Below, piece after piece: positions 1 through 8,922 of a stretch of DNA of 64,000 nt; within the stretch, counting starts at the first letter, position 1; each line of letters begins with the position of its first letter. The notes beneath the pieces are model-generated. The model had not been told where the DNA came from and made no database searches. It was given only the letters and a program-made list of their open reading frames with translations. Position numbers and translations under genes: made by a program. The stretch comes from Hyphomonadaceae bacterium BRH_c29 (GTDB taxonomy: Bacteria; Pseudomonadota; Alphaproteobacteria; Caulobacterales; Hyphomonadaceae): the NCBI GenBank assembly GCA_000961695.1, contig LADW01000032.1:141240-205239 (forward strand). Direction: 5' to 3'.

Positions 1-1
1 G

Positions 2-976
2 GCTGACGCGCTGGCGCCTGTTGCGGAGCACTATGCGATTGCGATGACGCCATTCCTGGCGGACCGGATTGACCGGGGCGATCCGGCGGACCCGATTGCG
101 CGCATGTTCGTGCCGCGGCCGGAGGAGATGATCCGCACGCCGGAGGAACTGGCCGACCCCATCGGGGACGCCCGGCACACGCCCGTGCCGGGGGTGGTGC
201 ACCGCTATCCGAACCGCGTTTTGTTGAAGCCCGTTGCGGTCTGCCCGGTCTATTGCCGGTTCTGCTTCCGGCGTGAAATGGTCGGGCCGGGGATCGGTGA
301 GACCTTGTCGCCCGCAGCGCTCGATGCTGCGCTTGCCTATATCCGTGAGCAGACGGGCGTGCGGGAGGTGATCCTGACGGGCGGCGATCCATTCATGCTG
401 TCGCCTGCGCGTGCGAAGGCCCTGACGGAAACCATCGCCTCTATCCCACACGTTGAGATCATCCGGTGGCACACACGCATGCCGGTGGCAGACCCTGCGC
501 GCGTGACGCCAGACTTTGTGGAGGCGCTCAAAGCGCCCGGCAAAGCAGTCTACGTGTCCATCCATATCAACCACCTGAAGGAGCTCGCGCCGGAAACCCG
601 GCAGGCGGCTGCCCTGATGGCGGATGCGGGAATTGCGCTGGTCTCTCAGACCGTGCTGCTACGCGGTGTGAACGATGATGTGGACGCCTTGTCGGAGTTG
701 ATGCAGGCGCTGGTCGCTGCGAGGATTCGTCCATACTATCTGCACCATCCGGACCTCGCCCCCGGCACGGGTCATTTCCGGGTCAGTGTCGAGGAAGGCC
801 AGGCGCTCTACTCAGCGCTGCGGGATCGCGTATCGGGCCTCGCGCTACCGCACTATGTCATCGACATTCCGGGCGGTGTTTCAAAGGCCAATGCCGCGCC
901 GTCAGACCTTGTCGAAACGCCTGAAGGCCTGGCCCTGCGCGGCCGGGACGGGAATCTTCATCCGTACAAGGGATGA
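2..976 (+). CDS. epmB: KamA/EpmB-family radical SAM aminomutase, 5'-truncated
   Basis: The frame is open to the window edge, so the true start lies upstream; the first ATG inside the window (position 44) is internal. The radical SAM cluster motif CPVYCRFC (CX3CX2C) binds the [4Fe-4S] cluster, and the later stretch with TGGDP and HTRMP is typical of lysine 2,3-aminomutase-like proteins. The size fits the short EpmB branch, which makes (R)-beta-lysine for modification of elongation factor P by EpmA. EpmA would be expected nearby upstream, outside this window. The family is clear; the EF-P role is inferred, and a free-lysine aminomutase cannot be excluded. The gene ends 3 bases before the converging ABC permease. 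Confidence 0.8.
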   Translation, partial: ADALAPVAEHYAIAMTPFLADRIDRGDPADPIARMFVPRPEEMIRTPEELADPIGDARHTPVPGVVHRYPNRVLLKPVAVCPVYCRFCFRREMVGPGIGETLSPAALDAALAYIREQTGVREVILTGGDPFMLSPARAKALTETIASIPHVEIIRWHTRMPVADPARVTPDFVEALKAPGKAVYVSIHINHLKELAPETRQAAALMADAGIALVSQTVLLRGVNDDVDALSELMQALVAARIRPYYLHHPDLAPGTGHFRVSVEEGQALYSALRDRVSGLALPHYVIDIPGGVSKANAAPSDLVETPEGLALRGRDGNLHPYKG

Positions 977-979
977 TGC

Positions 980-2122
980 CTAGTCGAGTGTCCGGCGGTA
1001 ACGCAGCATGGCGACGCTCACCGCGACAGCGGTAAAGATACACAGCGCAATCAGCGGGTCCTGCAATTGGGCAAGGCTCGTATCCTTCAGCATCACCCCG
1101 CGCACGATGCGAAGGAAGTGCGTGAGGGGCAGGGCCTCTCCGATGACTTGCGCCCAATCCGGCATACCCCGGAAGGGGAACATGAAGCCGGACAAGAGGA
1201 TGGACGGCAGAAAGAAGAAGAAAGTCAGCTGCATGGCTTGCATCTGCGTCCGGGCGACGGTCGAGAAGGTGAAGCCAAGCGCCAGGTTGGCCAGCACGAA
1301 GATGGTGACGCCCAGAAGCAGGATCCATGGCTGGCCGATGAATGGCACTTCGAACAATATCTGCGCCGCCAACAGGATCACCAGCGTCTGCGAGGCGCCG
1401 ACAATGACATAGGGCAGGATTTTCCCCAGCATCATTTCGAATGGCTTGACCGGCATCGCGAGCAGGTTTTCGAGCGTGCCCTGTTCGGACTCCCGCGTCA
1501 TTGCCATGGAGGTGATCATGACCAGCGTCATGGTGAGGATAACGCCGAGCAGGCCGGGTACGATATTGTAGCTGGTCTTGGCTTCCGGATTGTACATCTG
1601 GTGGACGACCAGTTCGAAGGGAGGCTGTCCACTCGCTGCGACGCTGCGGAGTGGTCCTTTCAGATCATGACGCAGTGCATCCGTCAGAATGGTCTGCGCA
1701 AAGCCGACTGCGCCAGACGCCGCAGCCGGATCGGACGCGTCGGCTTCGATCAGGATTTGCGGGTGTTCGCCCCGCACCAGCTGCCGGGTGAAGCCAGCAG
1801 GGATGGACACAACGAAGGCCACTTCGCCGCGCGCCAGCAGGTCGCCCGTCTCGCGCGGGTCGCTCGTCTGCATCACGAAATTATAGTATTCGGACGTTCG
1901 CAGTGACTGAACCAGTGTACGGACGATGGGGGTCTGTTCCTCTACCAGCAAGGCCGCCGGAAGGTGTTTCGGGTTCATGTTGATGGCGTAGCCAAACAGG
2001 ATCAGCTGGATGATCGGAATACCGAACATCATGGCAAAGGTCAGCCTGTCGCGCCGCATCTGAACGGCTTCCTTGAGGAAGACGGCCCAGATGCGGGCAA
2101 AGGAAGAGACGACGGCGTTCAT
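980..2122 (-). CDS. ABC-2 type transporter permease (YbhS/YbhR-like)
   Basis: A 380-residue membrane protein with one N-terminal segment (about residues 25-45), a large extracytoplasmic loop to about residue 175, and a cluster of hydrophobic segments to the C-terminus, the ABC-2/YhfE-type permease layout. The motif TRESEQGTLENLLAMP before the inner segments is characteristic. It overlaps the ATPase gene by 4 bases (ATGA) and is the last gene of a TetR-HlyD-ATPase-permease operon, so it forms the membrane part of a drug or small-molecule exporter. The substrate cannot be read from sequence. Confidence 0.88.
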   Translation of the reverse strand: MNAVVSSFARIWAVFLKEAVQMRRDRLTFAMMFGIPIIQLILFGYAINMNPKHLPAALLVEEQTPIVRTLVQSLRTSEYYNFVMQTSDPRETGDLLARGEVAFVVSIPAGFTRQLVRGEHPQILIEADASDPAAASGAVGFAQTILTDALRHDLKGPLRSVAASGQPPFELVVHQMYNPEAKTSYNIVPGLLGVILTMTLVMITSMAMTRESEQGTLENLLAMPVKPFEMMLGKILPYVIVGASQTLVILLAAQILFEVPFIGQPWILLLGVTIFVLANLALGFTFSTVARTQMQAMQLTFFFFLPSILLSGFMFPFRGMPDWAQVIGEALPLTHFLRIVRGVMLKDTSLAQLQDPLIALCIFTAVAVSVAMLRYRRTLD

Positions 2123-3051
2123 GCGTGCACGCGTGTGTCGACGCCAGCCTCGGCGCTGAGGGCGATGAAAGCGTCTTCCAGACTTGGCCGGACTTCATTC
2201 CAGACAACATCATCAGACGGGTGGCGGTTGAGCGCCGCCCGGATCGCTGCGGGGTCTTGGCCGCTGAGATGTAGCGCGGAGCCAAAATAGGCCACATGGT
2301 CAACGCCTGGCTCGGTTTTGAGGGCTTCGGCCAGGCGCCGAACACCCTTGCCTTCCCCTCGGAAGGTGGACAGGCCGGAGCGGTCAATGACGTCTGGCAC
2401 TGTGCCTTCAACAATCTTGTGGCCATTGGCGAGGTAGACGATGCGATCGCAGCGTTCTGCTTCGTCCATGTAGTGGGTGGAAACCAGAACGGTCATGCCT
2501 TCGAGGGAGAGGTGGTGGATTTCGTCCCAGAAGTCCCGCCGGGCTTGAGGGTCGACGCCTGCCGTGGGCTCATCCAGCAGGAGCAGCTTTGGATTGTGCA
2601 TCGTGACGGCTGCCAGTGCGAGGCGCTGCTTCCAGCCACCCGAAAGTGCGCCGGCCAGTTGGCGCTGGCGATTGGTCAGGCCGAGTTTTTCGAGCGTCTG
2701 GTCCACGGTTTCGCGCAAGTGCGGCAGGCGGTAGAGGCGCGCCACGAATTCCAAGTTTTCGCGGATGGTCATGTCGCTCCAGAACGAGAATTTCTGGGTC
2801 ATGTAGCCCGTCTGTTGCCGGATCAGTGCGGCGTCGCGCTGGATGTCATAGCCGAGGCACTGGCCTGACCCCTCCGTCACTTTCAGAAGGCCACAAATCA
2901 TGCGGATCGTTGTCGTCTTGCCGGACCCGTTGGGGCCGAGGAAGCCCCAGACTTCGCCGCGCGGCAGCTGAATGTCGACGCCAGCCACGGCAGTCTTCTT
3001 GCCGAACCGCTTGATCAGTCCGTGAACGTCAATGGCCAGCTCGCCGGACAT
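2119..3051 (-). CDS. ABC transporter ATP-binding protein (YbhF-like)
   Basis: A 310-residue ATPase with Walker A GPNGSGKTTT, Q-loop region YMTQKFSFW, signature LSGGWKQRLAL, Walker B LLLLDEPTAGVDP and the switch histidine in VSTHYMDEAERC. The final 80 or so residues form the usual C-terminal extension of ABC-2 drug-export ATPases. Its ATG overlaps the HlyD stop by one base (TAATG) and its stop overlaps the permease start, so the three are translated together. It powers the exporter formed with the permease and the periplasmic adaptor. Confidence 0.92.
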   Translation of the reverse strand: MSGELAIDVHGLIKRFGKKTAVAGVDIQLPRGEVWGFLGPNGSGKTTTIRMICGLLKVTEGSGQCLGYDIQRDAALIRQQTGYMTQKFSFWSDMTIRENLEFVARLYRLPHLRETVDQTLEKLGLTNRQRQLAGALSGGWKQRLALAAVTMHNPKLLLLDEPTAGVDPQARRDFWDEIHHLSLEGMTVLVSTHYMDEAERCDRIVYLANGHKIVEGTVPDVIDRSGLSTFRGEGKGVRRLAEALKTEPGVDHVAYFGSALHLSGQDPAAIRAALNRHPSDDVVWNEVRPSLEDAFIALSAEAGVDTRVHA

Positions 3052-4004
3052 TACCAGGTCACCTCCACTGGCAGGCCGGGGTGCAGGCCAATACCGGGCG
3101 GGACTTTCGCCTCCACCATGAAGACAAGCTTCTCGCGTGAATGGCGGGCGTAGATCACCGGGGGCGCAAACTCGGCCTCATGTGAAATGAAGCGAATGTC
3201 TGCCTTCACCGGCGCCGTCAGGCCATCGGCTGTGAGCGAGACAGTCTGACCGACTTTCAATTTGGCAAGATCCGTCTCCGGAACATAGAAGCGCGCCTTC
3301 AGGCCATTGTCGGGCAGGATCGCAATGACCGGGGTGCCGGGCGTAACGAATTCGCCTGTGCGGAAAAAGACCTCCTCCACCTTGCCGCTGACCGGGGCCA
3401 TGCTGCGCCGCTCATTGAGACGGTACTCTGCAGAGGATTTGGCGGCCTCGGCAGACTGGGTCGCGGCATCTGCTGCGACTCGGGAAGCGTCCCGGCCGGG
3501 CAGGGCGGCGACTTTCAGGTCCTGTTCTGCGGCGTGCACGGACGCGACTGCCGCGCTATATTCTGCTTCCATGGTGTCGCGTTGGGATTTCGGTGCGTAG
3601 CCTTGCTCGACCAGTGGCAGGATGCGGTCGCGTTCGCTGGTGGCCTGTTCCAGCCGGGCCTTTGCTTCGGCGAGGCGAGCTTCCAGCCGCTTGATTTCCG
3701 GTGGGCGGGCACCTGTGCTGAGATCGACGGCCTGCGCAGTGGCCTGATCCAGCCGCGCGGTGGCTTCCGCGACTGCGGCTTCTTCTGCCGTACTGTCCAG
3801 CTGGAACAGGAAGTCACCTTCTGTCACCTGGCTGCCTTCGGTCACGGACTGTTCGACAATCCGGCCGGAGGCGGGCGCGGCAACATAGGTCCAGTCCGCC
3901 TCGATATAGCCGAGAATGACCGTGTCTTCCTGCTGGGTACAGGCGGCGAGCCCCAGCAGGGCGGCGCCGGACAAAAGGGCTCGCAGCGCGAATAAGCGGG
4001 TCAT
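3051..4004 (-). CDS. HlyD/YbhG-type membrane fusion lipoprotein
   Basis: I chose the ATG at 4004: it gives a signal peptide ending in the lipobox LAAC (Cys at about residue 22) and overlaps the TetR stop as ATGA; a longer frame to 4112 lacks a signal sequence. The mature protein has the split biotinyl-lipoyl domain (APASGRIVE early, APVSGKVEE late) around a long Ala/Glu-rich coiled coil (about residues 75-195), then a beta-barrel domain. This is the periplasmic adaptor linking the ABC pair to the outer membrane. A lipid-anchored adaptor is more typical of RND-type pumps than of HlyD, but YbhG-like adaptors of this size are known with ABC-2 exporters. Confidence 0.88.
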   Translation of the reverse strand: MTRLFALRALLSGAALLGLAACTQQEDTVILGYIEADWTYVAAPASGRIVEQSVTEGSQVTEGDFLFQLDSTAEEAAVAEATARLDQATAQAVDLSTGARPPEIKRLEARLAEAKARLEQATSERDRILPLVEQGYAPKSQRDTMEAEYSAAVASVHAAEQDLKVAALPGRDASRVAADAATQSAEAAKSSAEYRLNERRSMAPVSGKVEEVFFRTGEFVTPGTPVIAILPDNGLKARFYVPETDLAKLKVGQTVSLTADGLTAPVKADIRFISHEAEFAPPVIYARHSREKLVFMVEAKVPPGIGLHPGLPVEVTW

Positions 4005-4639
4005 GACACACTTCCGGGTTGGAGGGCTTTGAGCATCATCTGCTCGTGAATCTGAAAAAGCTGGTCGAGGTCGACTTCGGCATCTGCTTGCTGATTGAAG
4101 ACGGCCTGCCAAAGCGCGGACAGAACAATGGGGCCCATGACAATACGTGCTGTCAGCTCCGGATTGGTGACGTCGGCTTCTCCGGCGTCATGTGCGCGGC
4201 GCAATACGCCGGCGATCATCGTGATGACGCGTTCGACCAGTTCCTTGCGGTAGGCGGTCACCAGCTGAGGGAACATGTGGCTGTCGCCAATCAGTACCTT
4301 CATCAGGCGGGGCAGGTCGGTCTGGCGGATCAAGAGCGGCGCAAACCGGCGAATGCCTCCGAGGGCATCTTTCAGGCTGCCTGCGCTTTCAGTGATCTGC
4401 TCGATGATTTCGAGATTGGGAGAGGCCAGGGATTCAACCAGCGCCCGGAACATCGCTTCCTTGGAGTCGAAGTAGAGGTAGAGGGCGCCCTTGGACAGGT
4501 GCGCCCGCTTCGCGATGTCGGTCATGCGTGTGGCTGCGAAGCCTTTTTCAAAGAACTCATCCAGCGCGGCGCCGAGAAGCGCCTGCCTGCGTTCGTCTTT
4601 TGCTTCGTCGCTTCGCGCTCGTCGCATGGTGTCGTCCAT
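4001..4639 (-). CDS. TetR-family transcriptional regulator of the ABC exporter
   Basis: 212 residues with an N-terminal helix-turn-helix (about residues 15-60; core GFAATRMTDIAKRAHLSKGA followed by LYLYF) and a helical ligand domain. It heads the exporter operon and overlaps the adaptor gene by 4 bases. A near-perfect palindrome lies just upstream of its start codon, so autoregulation is likely. The start at 4639 has no clear ribosome binding site; a second ATG four codons later is the alternative. Confidence 0.9.
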   Translation of the reverse strand: MDDTMRRARSDEAKDERRQALLGAALDEFFEKGFAATRMTDIAKRAHLSKGALYLYFDSKEAMFRALVESLASPNLEIIEQITESAGSLKDALGGIRRFAPLLIRQTDLPRLMKVLIGDSHMFPQLVTAYRKELVERVITMIAGVLRRAHDAGEADVTNPELTARIVMGPIVLSALWQAVFNQQADAEVDLDQLFQIHEQMMLKALQPGSVS

Positions 4640-4642
4640 AAA

Positions 4643-4660
4643 TAACTGACCAGTCAGTTA
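4643..4660 (-). promoter_or_regulatory. Palindromic TetR operator and promoter of the exporter operon
   Basis: Arms TAACTGAC and GTCAGTTA flank a 2-base centre, an 18-base operator of the classic TetR half-site type. On the minus strand a possible -35 TTGACG (4682-4687) and -10 TACTAA (4658-4663) are 18 bases apart, putting the operator over the -10 and start site. Bound repressor would block RNA polymerase. The -10 match is weak; the operator is seen directly, the bound regulator is inferred. Confidence 0.7.
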
Positions 4661-4836
4661 GTAACAGGGAGAGTCGTGATCCGTCAATGGATGAAGATGC
4701 CAGTGTTTACAAAGGATCTGCGGCGACGGGTGAGAATTTTCGGCGCCGGGTTGCGGTCTTTGCCGGGCTGGTCGAATATATCGCCATTCCGGACAGCCAA
4801 GGCTCAACGACAACGGAAATTCCTGGAGGAACAGAC

Positions 4837-7017
4837 GTGCTCAAAAAACAGAGCCAAAAATGTTACCGCAAACAATTCGGCCTTTGGCTATTTTTGCTTG
4901 TGGTGAACGTGTTTGCTCCGGTCGCTTTTGCGGAAGACGGATATGACCTCTGGTTGCGCTACGCGCCTTTGGACCATGCCCCAAAGGGCGCGCCCGGATA
5001 TGTTCAGGTGGCGTGCGATGATCTTTCACCAACGATGCAAGTGGCTGTCGATGAGATCGAACGCGCCACGGCGTCCATGTTGTCGCGACCACTCAAGCAA
5101 ACCGGCGAGCGACGCGCGCGAAGCCTGGTGCTTGCCAGCCCGGCATGTCAGGAGGGCGTGGCGTCCGGCAGCTTGCCGTCGGTCGAAGACGTCGGCGCTG
5201 AGGGCTATTCGATCCGCTCAACCCAATTGAACGGTCGATCCGTTACCCTCATTGCCGCGCAGAGTGACATTGGCGTGCTCTATGGCGTATTCACCTATCT
5301 CCAGAGAATGGCGGAGGGGAAGAGCCTCACCCAGCTCGACATCACGGACAAGCCGGCCACGCAGCTACGCCTGCTGAACCATTGGGACGGTCTCGACCGG
5401 CATGTGGAACGTGGCTATTCCGGCCAATCAATTTGGGACTGGCACAGGCTGCCGGGCTATGTGGACCCAAGGTATACGGACTATGCGCGCGCCAATGCAT
5501 CCATTGGCATCAATGGGGTGTCACTGACAAATGTGAATGCGGATGCGACCGTGTTGACGCTGCCCTATCTGGAGAAAGTTGCCGCGCTGGCCGATGCGTT
5601 TCGTCCCTATGGCATTCGGGTCTATCTCACGGCCCGCTTTTCTGCGCCGATTGAGATTGGCGGACTGGATACGGCTGACCCGCTGGACCCCGATGTTGCC
5701 GCATGGTGGAAAGCGAAGGCCGACGAAATCTACGAATACGTGCCTGACTTTGGCGGCTTCCTCGTCAAGGCCAATTCGGAAGGCCAGCCCGGCCCGCAGG
5801 ACTATGGGCGCAGCCATGCCGACGGTGCCAATATGCTGGCGGCGGCTGTCGCGCCGCATGGCGGTGTCGTGATGTGGCGAGCCTTCGTGTATTCGGCCGA
5901 TGAGCCGGAAGACCGCGTCAAACAGGCCTATTCGGAATTTGTGCCGCTGGATGGTCAGTTTGCAGACAATGTTCTGATTCAGGCCAAGAATGGTCCGTTG
6001 GATTTTCAGCCGCGCGAGCCCTTCAGTCCGCTCTTCGGCGCGCTGCCGCAAACGCCGCTGATGCTCGAACTCCAGATCACAAAGGAATATCTCGGCTTCT
6101 CGACGCATCTGGCCTATCTGGGAACACTCTGGGAGGAGGTGCTCCAATCCGACACCTACGCAAAAGGAGCGGGGTCGACTGTCGCGTCGGTGATTGACGG
6201 TCAGCTTGAAGGTTATGACCGCACCGGCATGGCAGGGGTGGCGAACATAGGCTCAGACCGCAACTGGTCCGGCTCGCAGTTCGATCAGGCAAACTGGTAC
6301 GCCTTTGGACGCTTCGCCTGGAACCCCGATGCCTCCGCCGAACAGATTGCCCGCGATTGGGTGGCCCTCACGTTCAGCCGGGACCCGGCTGTCATCGAGA
6401 CAATCACCGGCATGATGATGGAGTCGCGGGAGGCCGTGGTCGACTATATGACGCCGCTCGGTCTCGCCCATCTGATGGGGACGGGGCACCATTATGGGCC
6501 TGCGCCCTGGGTCGATGATCTCGGCCGCGCAGACTGGACGCCGTATTATTACCATAAGGCGACAGCGGACAGGATCGGGTTCGACCGTACGGCAACCGGA
6601 TCAGATGCCATTTCGCAATATGCGCCGGAGCTGCAGGCCCTCTGGTCTGATCCGGAAACGGTGCCCGAAAACCTGTTACTCTGGTTCCACCGGATGCGCT
6701 GGGACGACCGTCTGGAGGATGGTCTCACCGTCTGGGAGGCGATGGTCGGTCATTATGATCACGGTGTGGCGGTCGTGTCAGACTTTCAGCGGCGTTGGGA
6801 AACCCTCCGACTGCAAATCGATGCGGAGCGGTTCGGTCAGGTTTCTGATTTTCTCGCTATTCAGGCGCAGGAAGCCAAATGGTGGCGTGATGCGTCCATT
6901 TCCTATTGGCAGAGCGTGAATCATCTGCCGTTGCCGGATGGCCACGCGCCGCCCGAACACGATCTCGATTACTATAAAAGCCTCTCCTTCCCGAATGCAC
7001 CCGGGCAGGGGCGCTGA
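4837..7017 (+). CDS. aguA: Secreted GH67 alpha-glucuronidase
   Basis: Cleaves (4-O-methyl)glucuronic acid from glucuronoxylan oligosaccharides. I chose the GTG at 4837 because GGAGGA stands 6 bases upstream and the product then begins with a signal peptide ending AFA|ED; the frame stays open upstream to 4687 without a signal. The catalytic pattern fits GH67: Glu315 in VKANSEGQPGP, Asp389 in NGPLDFQPREP, and Glu417 in ITKEYLG, with spacings almost the same as the known Glu/Asp/Glu set of the Cellvibrio enzyme. The 726-residue length is normal for the family. The next gene is a GntP permease, so the freed uronate is probably taken up by it. The 197 bases upstream (4640-4836) hold only the TetR promoter and no gene I recognise. 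Confidence 0.92.
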   Translation: MLKKQSQKCYRKQFGLWLFLLVVNVFAPVAFAEDGYDLWLRYAPLDHAPKGAPGYVQVACDDLSPTMQVAVDEIERATASMLSRPLKQTGERRARSLVLASPACQEGVASGSLPSVEDVGAEGYSIRSTQLNGRSVTLIAAQSDIGVLYGVFTYLQRMAEGKSLTQLDITDKPATQLRLLNHWDGLDRHVERGYSGQSIWDWHRLPGYVDPRYTDYARANASIGINGVSLTNVNADATVLTLPYLEKVAALADAFRPYGIRVYLTARFSAPIEIGGLDTADPLDPDVAAWWKAKADEIYEYVPDFGGFLVKANSEGQPGPQDYGRSHADGANMLAAAVAPHGGVVMWRAFVYSADEPEDRVKQAYSEFVPLDGQFADNVLIQAKNGPLDFQPREPFSPLFGALPQTPLMLELQITKEYLGFSTHLAYLGTLWEEVLQSDTYAKGAGSTVASVIDGQLEGYDRTGMAGVANIGSDRNWSGSQFDQANWYAFGRFAWNPDASAEQIARDWVALTFSRDPAVIETITGMMMESREAVVDYMTPLGLAHLMGTGHHYGPAPWVDDLGRADWTPYYYHKATADRIGFDRTATGSDAISQYAPELQALWSDPETVPENLLLWFHRMRWDDRLEDGLTVWEAMVGHYDHGVAVVSDFQRRWETLRLQIDAERFGQVSDFLAIQAQEAKWWRDASISYWQSVNHLPLPDGHAPPEHDLDYYKSLSFPNAPGQGR

Positions 7018-7062
7018 CGGACGGGCATCAGAACAAGACCAACAGAATGGCGAGGGGGACGC

Positions 7063-8445
7063 ATGAACTGGCTTTTGGAAAACCAACCTTTATTGGCAAC
7101 GGCAGGCGGTGTTCTGGCGCTTGTTGTCCTCATCGTCCGGACACGTATGAATGCCTTTGCCGCATTGATCCTGATAGCGATCTTCAGCGCGATTGCTGCC
7201 GGCATGGCGCCCGATGTTGCAATGGATACAATTGTCAAAGGCATGGGCGGGACGCTGGGCTTTATTGCTGTGGTGATCGGGCTTGGGGCTCTGTTTGGTG
7301 CAATCCTGGAATCGTCAGGCGGGGTAACGGCCCTGGCGAACCAGATGCTGCACAATCGTGGACCTGCGGCGGGACGGTGGAGCATGGGCGCCATTGGCTT
7401 GATGGTCGCAATTCCCGTTTTCCTCGATGTCGCGCTGATCATTCTGGCGCCGCTGGTTTTCGCAATGGCCGCGCGTGCGTCGAAGCCTGCGATGCTGTTT
7501 GCTCTGCCTTTGCTGGCGGGGCTGGCGGTGGGGCATGCCCTGATCCCGCCGACACCGGGGCCGATTGCGGTGGCGGAGATACTTGGTACGGATCTCGGCT
7601 GGATGATCGGGTTCGGTCTTCTGATTGGCGTGGTGACCATGCCGATTGCCGGACCGATCTATGCAGGCTGGCTGGATCGGAAGGGCTGGATGCCGGAAGG
7701 CGCGCCGCATCATGCCGCAGGAGAGGAAGAGCCTGCGCCGCCCGTCATGAAGGGAAGCGCCACGGCGATCCTGATCCTGCTGCCGCTGGTGCTGATCCTT
7801 GCTGGAACACTCGCCACCACGCTGATACCGCCAGATGCCACCGGAGGCCTGCTTCTGTTGCGGCATGTCCTCTATCTGATCGGGCACCCATTCGTGGCGC
7901 TGCTGGCCGCGTGCGGTCTGGCCATGCTCTTCTTTCGCGGGGCGAGTGACGCGCAGCGCCACAAGCTGAAAGCCGGGATTTCGCGTGCGTTGGAGCCGAC
8001 CGGTGCGGTGATCCTGGTTACCGGAGCCGGTGGGGCTTTCAAGCAGGTGCTGGTGGATACAGGGGCAGGGACGCAACTCGCCAATGCCGCTCTGGCGATT
8101 GGCATGACGCCTCTGATCGCCGGTTATGCTCTGGCCTTGCTGATCCGGGTTGCGCAGGGGAGCGCCACGGTGGCCATGATTACGGCGGCGGGGCTTGTCG
8201 CACCGATTGCGTCCGCCGCGGGCCTGTCTGCACCGGAACTGGCTCTGGTGGCGATTGGGGTTGCGTGTGGGGCGACGGCTCTGTCGCACGTCAATGATTC
8301 CGGCTTTTGGTTGGTCAATCGCCTCTTTGGCCTGACCGAACGGGAGACTTTCCAGACCTGGAGCATGACTGCCACGCTGGTGAGCGTCGTCGGCTTTATT
8401 TGCGCCAGTCTGTTGATGGTATTGCTGAAAGTCGCCGGGGTTTGA
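7063..8445 (+). CDS. GntP-family gluconate/uronate:H+ symporter
   Basis: 460 residues with about 12-14 hydrophobic segments. Family marks include the stretch GALFGAILESSGG, IPVFLDVALIILAP, and HALIPPTPGPIAVAE, all typical of GntP permeases. It starts 46 bases after the alpha-glucuronidase stop, preceded by GAGGGGG, and is probably co-transcribed with it. The neighbour suggests glucuronate or 4-O-methylglucuronate as substrate; gluconate or another sugar acid remains possible. Confidence 0.9.
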   Translation: MNWLLENQPLLATAGGVLALVVLIVRTRMNAFAALILIAIFSAIAAGMAPDVAMDTIVKGMGGTLGFIAVVIGLGALFGAILESSGGVTALANQMLHNRGPAAGRWSMGAIGLMVAIPVFLDVALIILAPLVFAMAARASKPAMLFALPLLAGLAVGHALIPPTPGPIAVAEILGTDLGWMIGFGLLIGVVTMPIAGPIYAGWLDRKGWMPEGAPHHAAGEEEPAPPVMKGSATAILILLPLVLILAGTLATTLIPPDATGGLLLLRHVLYLIGHPFVALLAACGLAMLFFRGASDAQRHKLKAGISRALEPTGAVILVTGAGGAFKQVLVDTGAGTQLANAALAIGMTPLIAGYALALLIRVAQGSATVAMITAAGLVAPIASAAGLSAPELALVAIGVACGATALSHVNDSGFWLVNRLFGLTERETFQTWSMTATLVSVVGFICASLLMVLLKVAGV

Positions 8446-8564
8446 GGCATTCGGTCGTAAGGATGGCAGGGCGGCACTGGCACCGTCAAAGAAGGTTTAC
8501 ATTTCTGACACTAAACTTTCGGGATGGTTGCCTATTGGTCCCGGCTTGAAGCTGGAAAGATGCC

Positions 8565-8915
8565 ATGCCGAGTGACAACCATTTCGTATATTCGCTTGAG
8601 CTGAAGATCCTCGACCTGGAGAAATCCGTGCGGGAGCTTGAGCGTCGACTGTCGGACATGGAGGCGAAGCAGGCCGCTGCGGTGCAGCTCTCTCAACCCG
8701 ATGTTCCGGAAGACGTGCTCCGGCAGATCGAACAGGGGGAAAACCCTGTCCGGGTCCTGCGCCAACACCGCCTGATGACTCAGAAAGACCTGAGCGCCCT
8801 GTGCGGTATCCGTGCGAACCATATCTCCGCCATGGAGCGCGGAATGCCATTCGGCCTGAAAACAGCAAAACGCCTGGCTGAAGCTCTGGATGTTCCAGTC
8901 GGCCTGCTCACGTGA
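8565..8915 (+). CDS. Small XRE-type helix-turn-helix protein with N-terminal coiled coil
   Basis: 116 residues. Residues about 8-40 are a heptad-rich helix (LELKILDLEKSVRELERRL), and residues about 62-115 form a Cro/CI-type helix-turn-helix (LRQHRLMTQKDLSALCGIRA). The layout resembles the DNA-binding half of some toxin-antitoxin pairs, but no toxin gene is beside it. The downstream lipoprotein start follows its stop by 7 bases, with its ribosome binding site overlapping this stop, so the two form one transcription unit. Target unknown. Confidence 0.75.
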   Translation: MPSDNHFVYSLELKILDLEKSVRELERRLSDMEAKQAAAVQLSQPDVPEDVLRQIEQGENPVRVLRQHRLMTQKDLSALCGIRANHISAMERGMPFGLKTAKRLAEALDVPVGLLT

Positions 8916-8922
8916 GGAAATG

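Noticed and set aside
1067..1906. Long plus-strand frame opposite the ABC permease
   Set aside because: It is the antisense shadow of a clear permease gene: rich in His, Gln and Arg with no domain.
3051..4112. Longer start for the HlyD-type adaptor at 4112
   Set aside because: The extra 36 residues are arginine- and proline-rich, lie inside the TetR gene and hide the signal peptide; the ATG at 4004 gives a clean lipobox and an ATGA overlap.
8565..8915. A complete toxin-antitoxin pair
   Set aside because: Only the helix-turn-helix half is present; the adjacent genes encode a permease and a lipoprotein, not a toxin.
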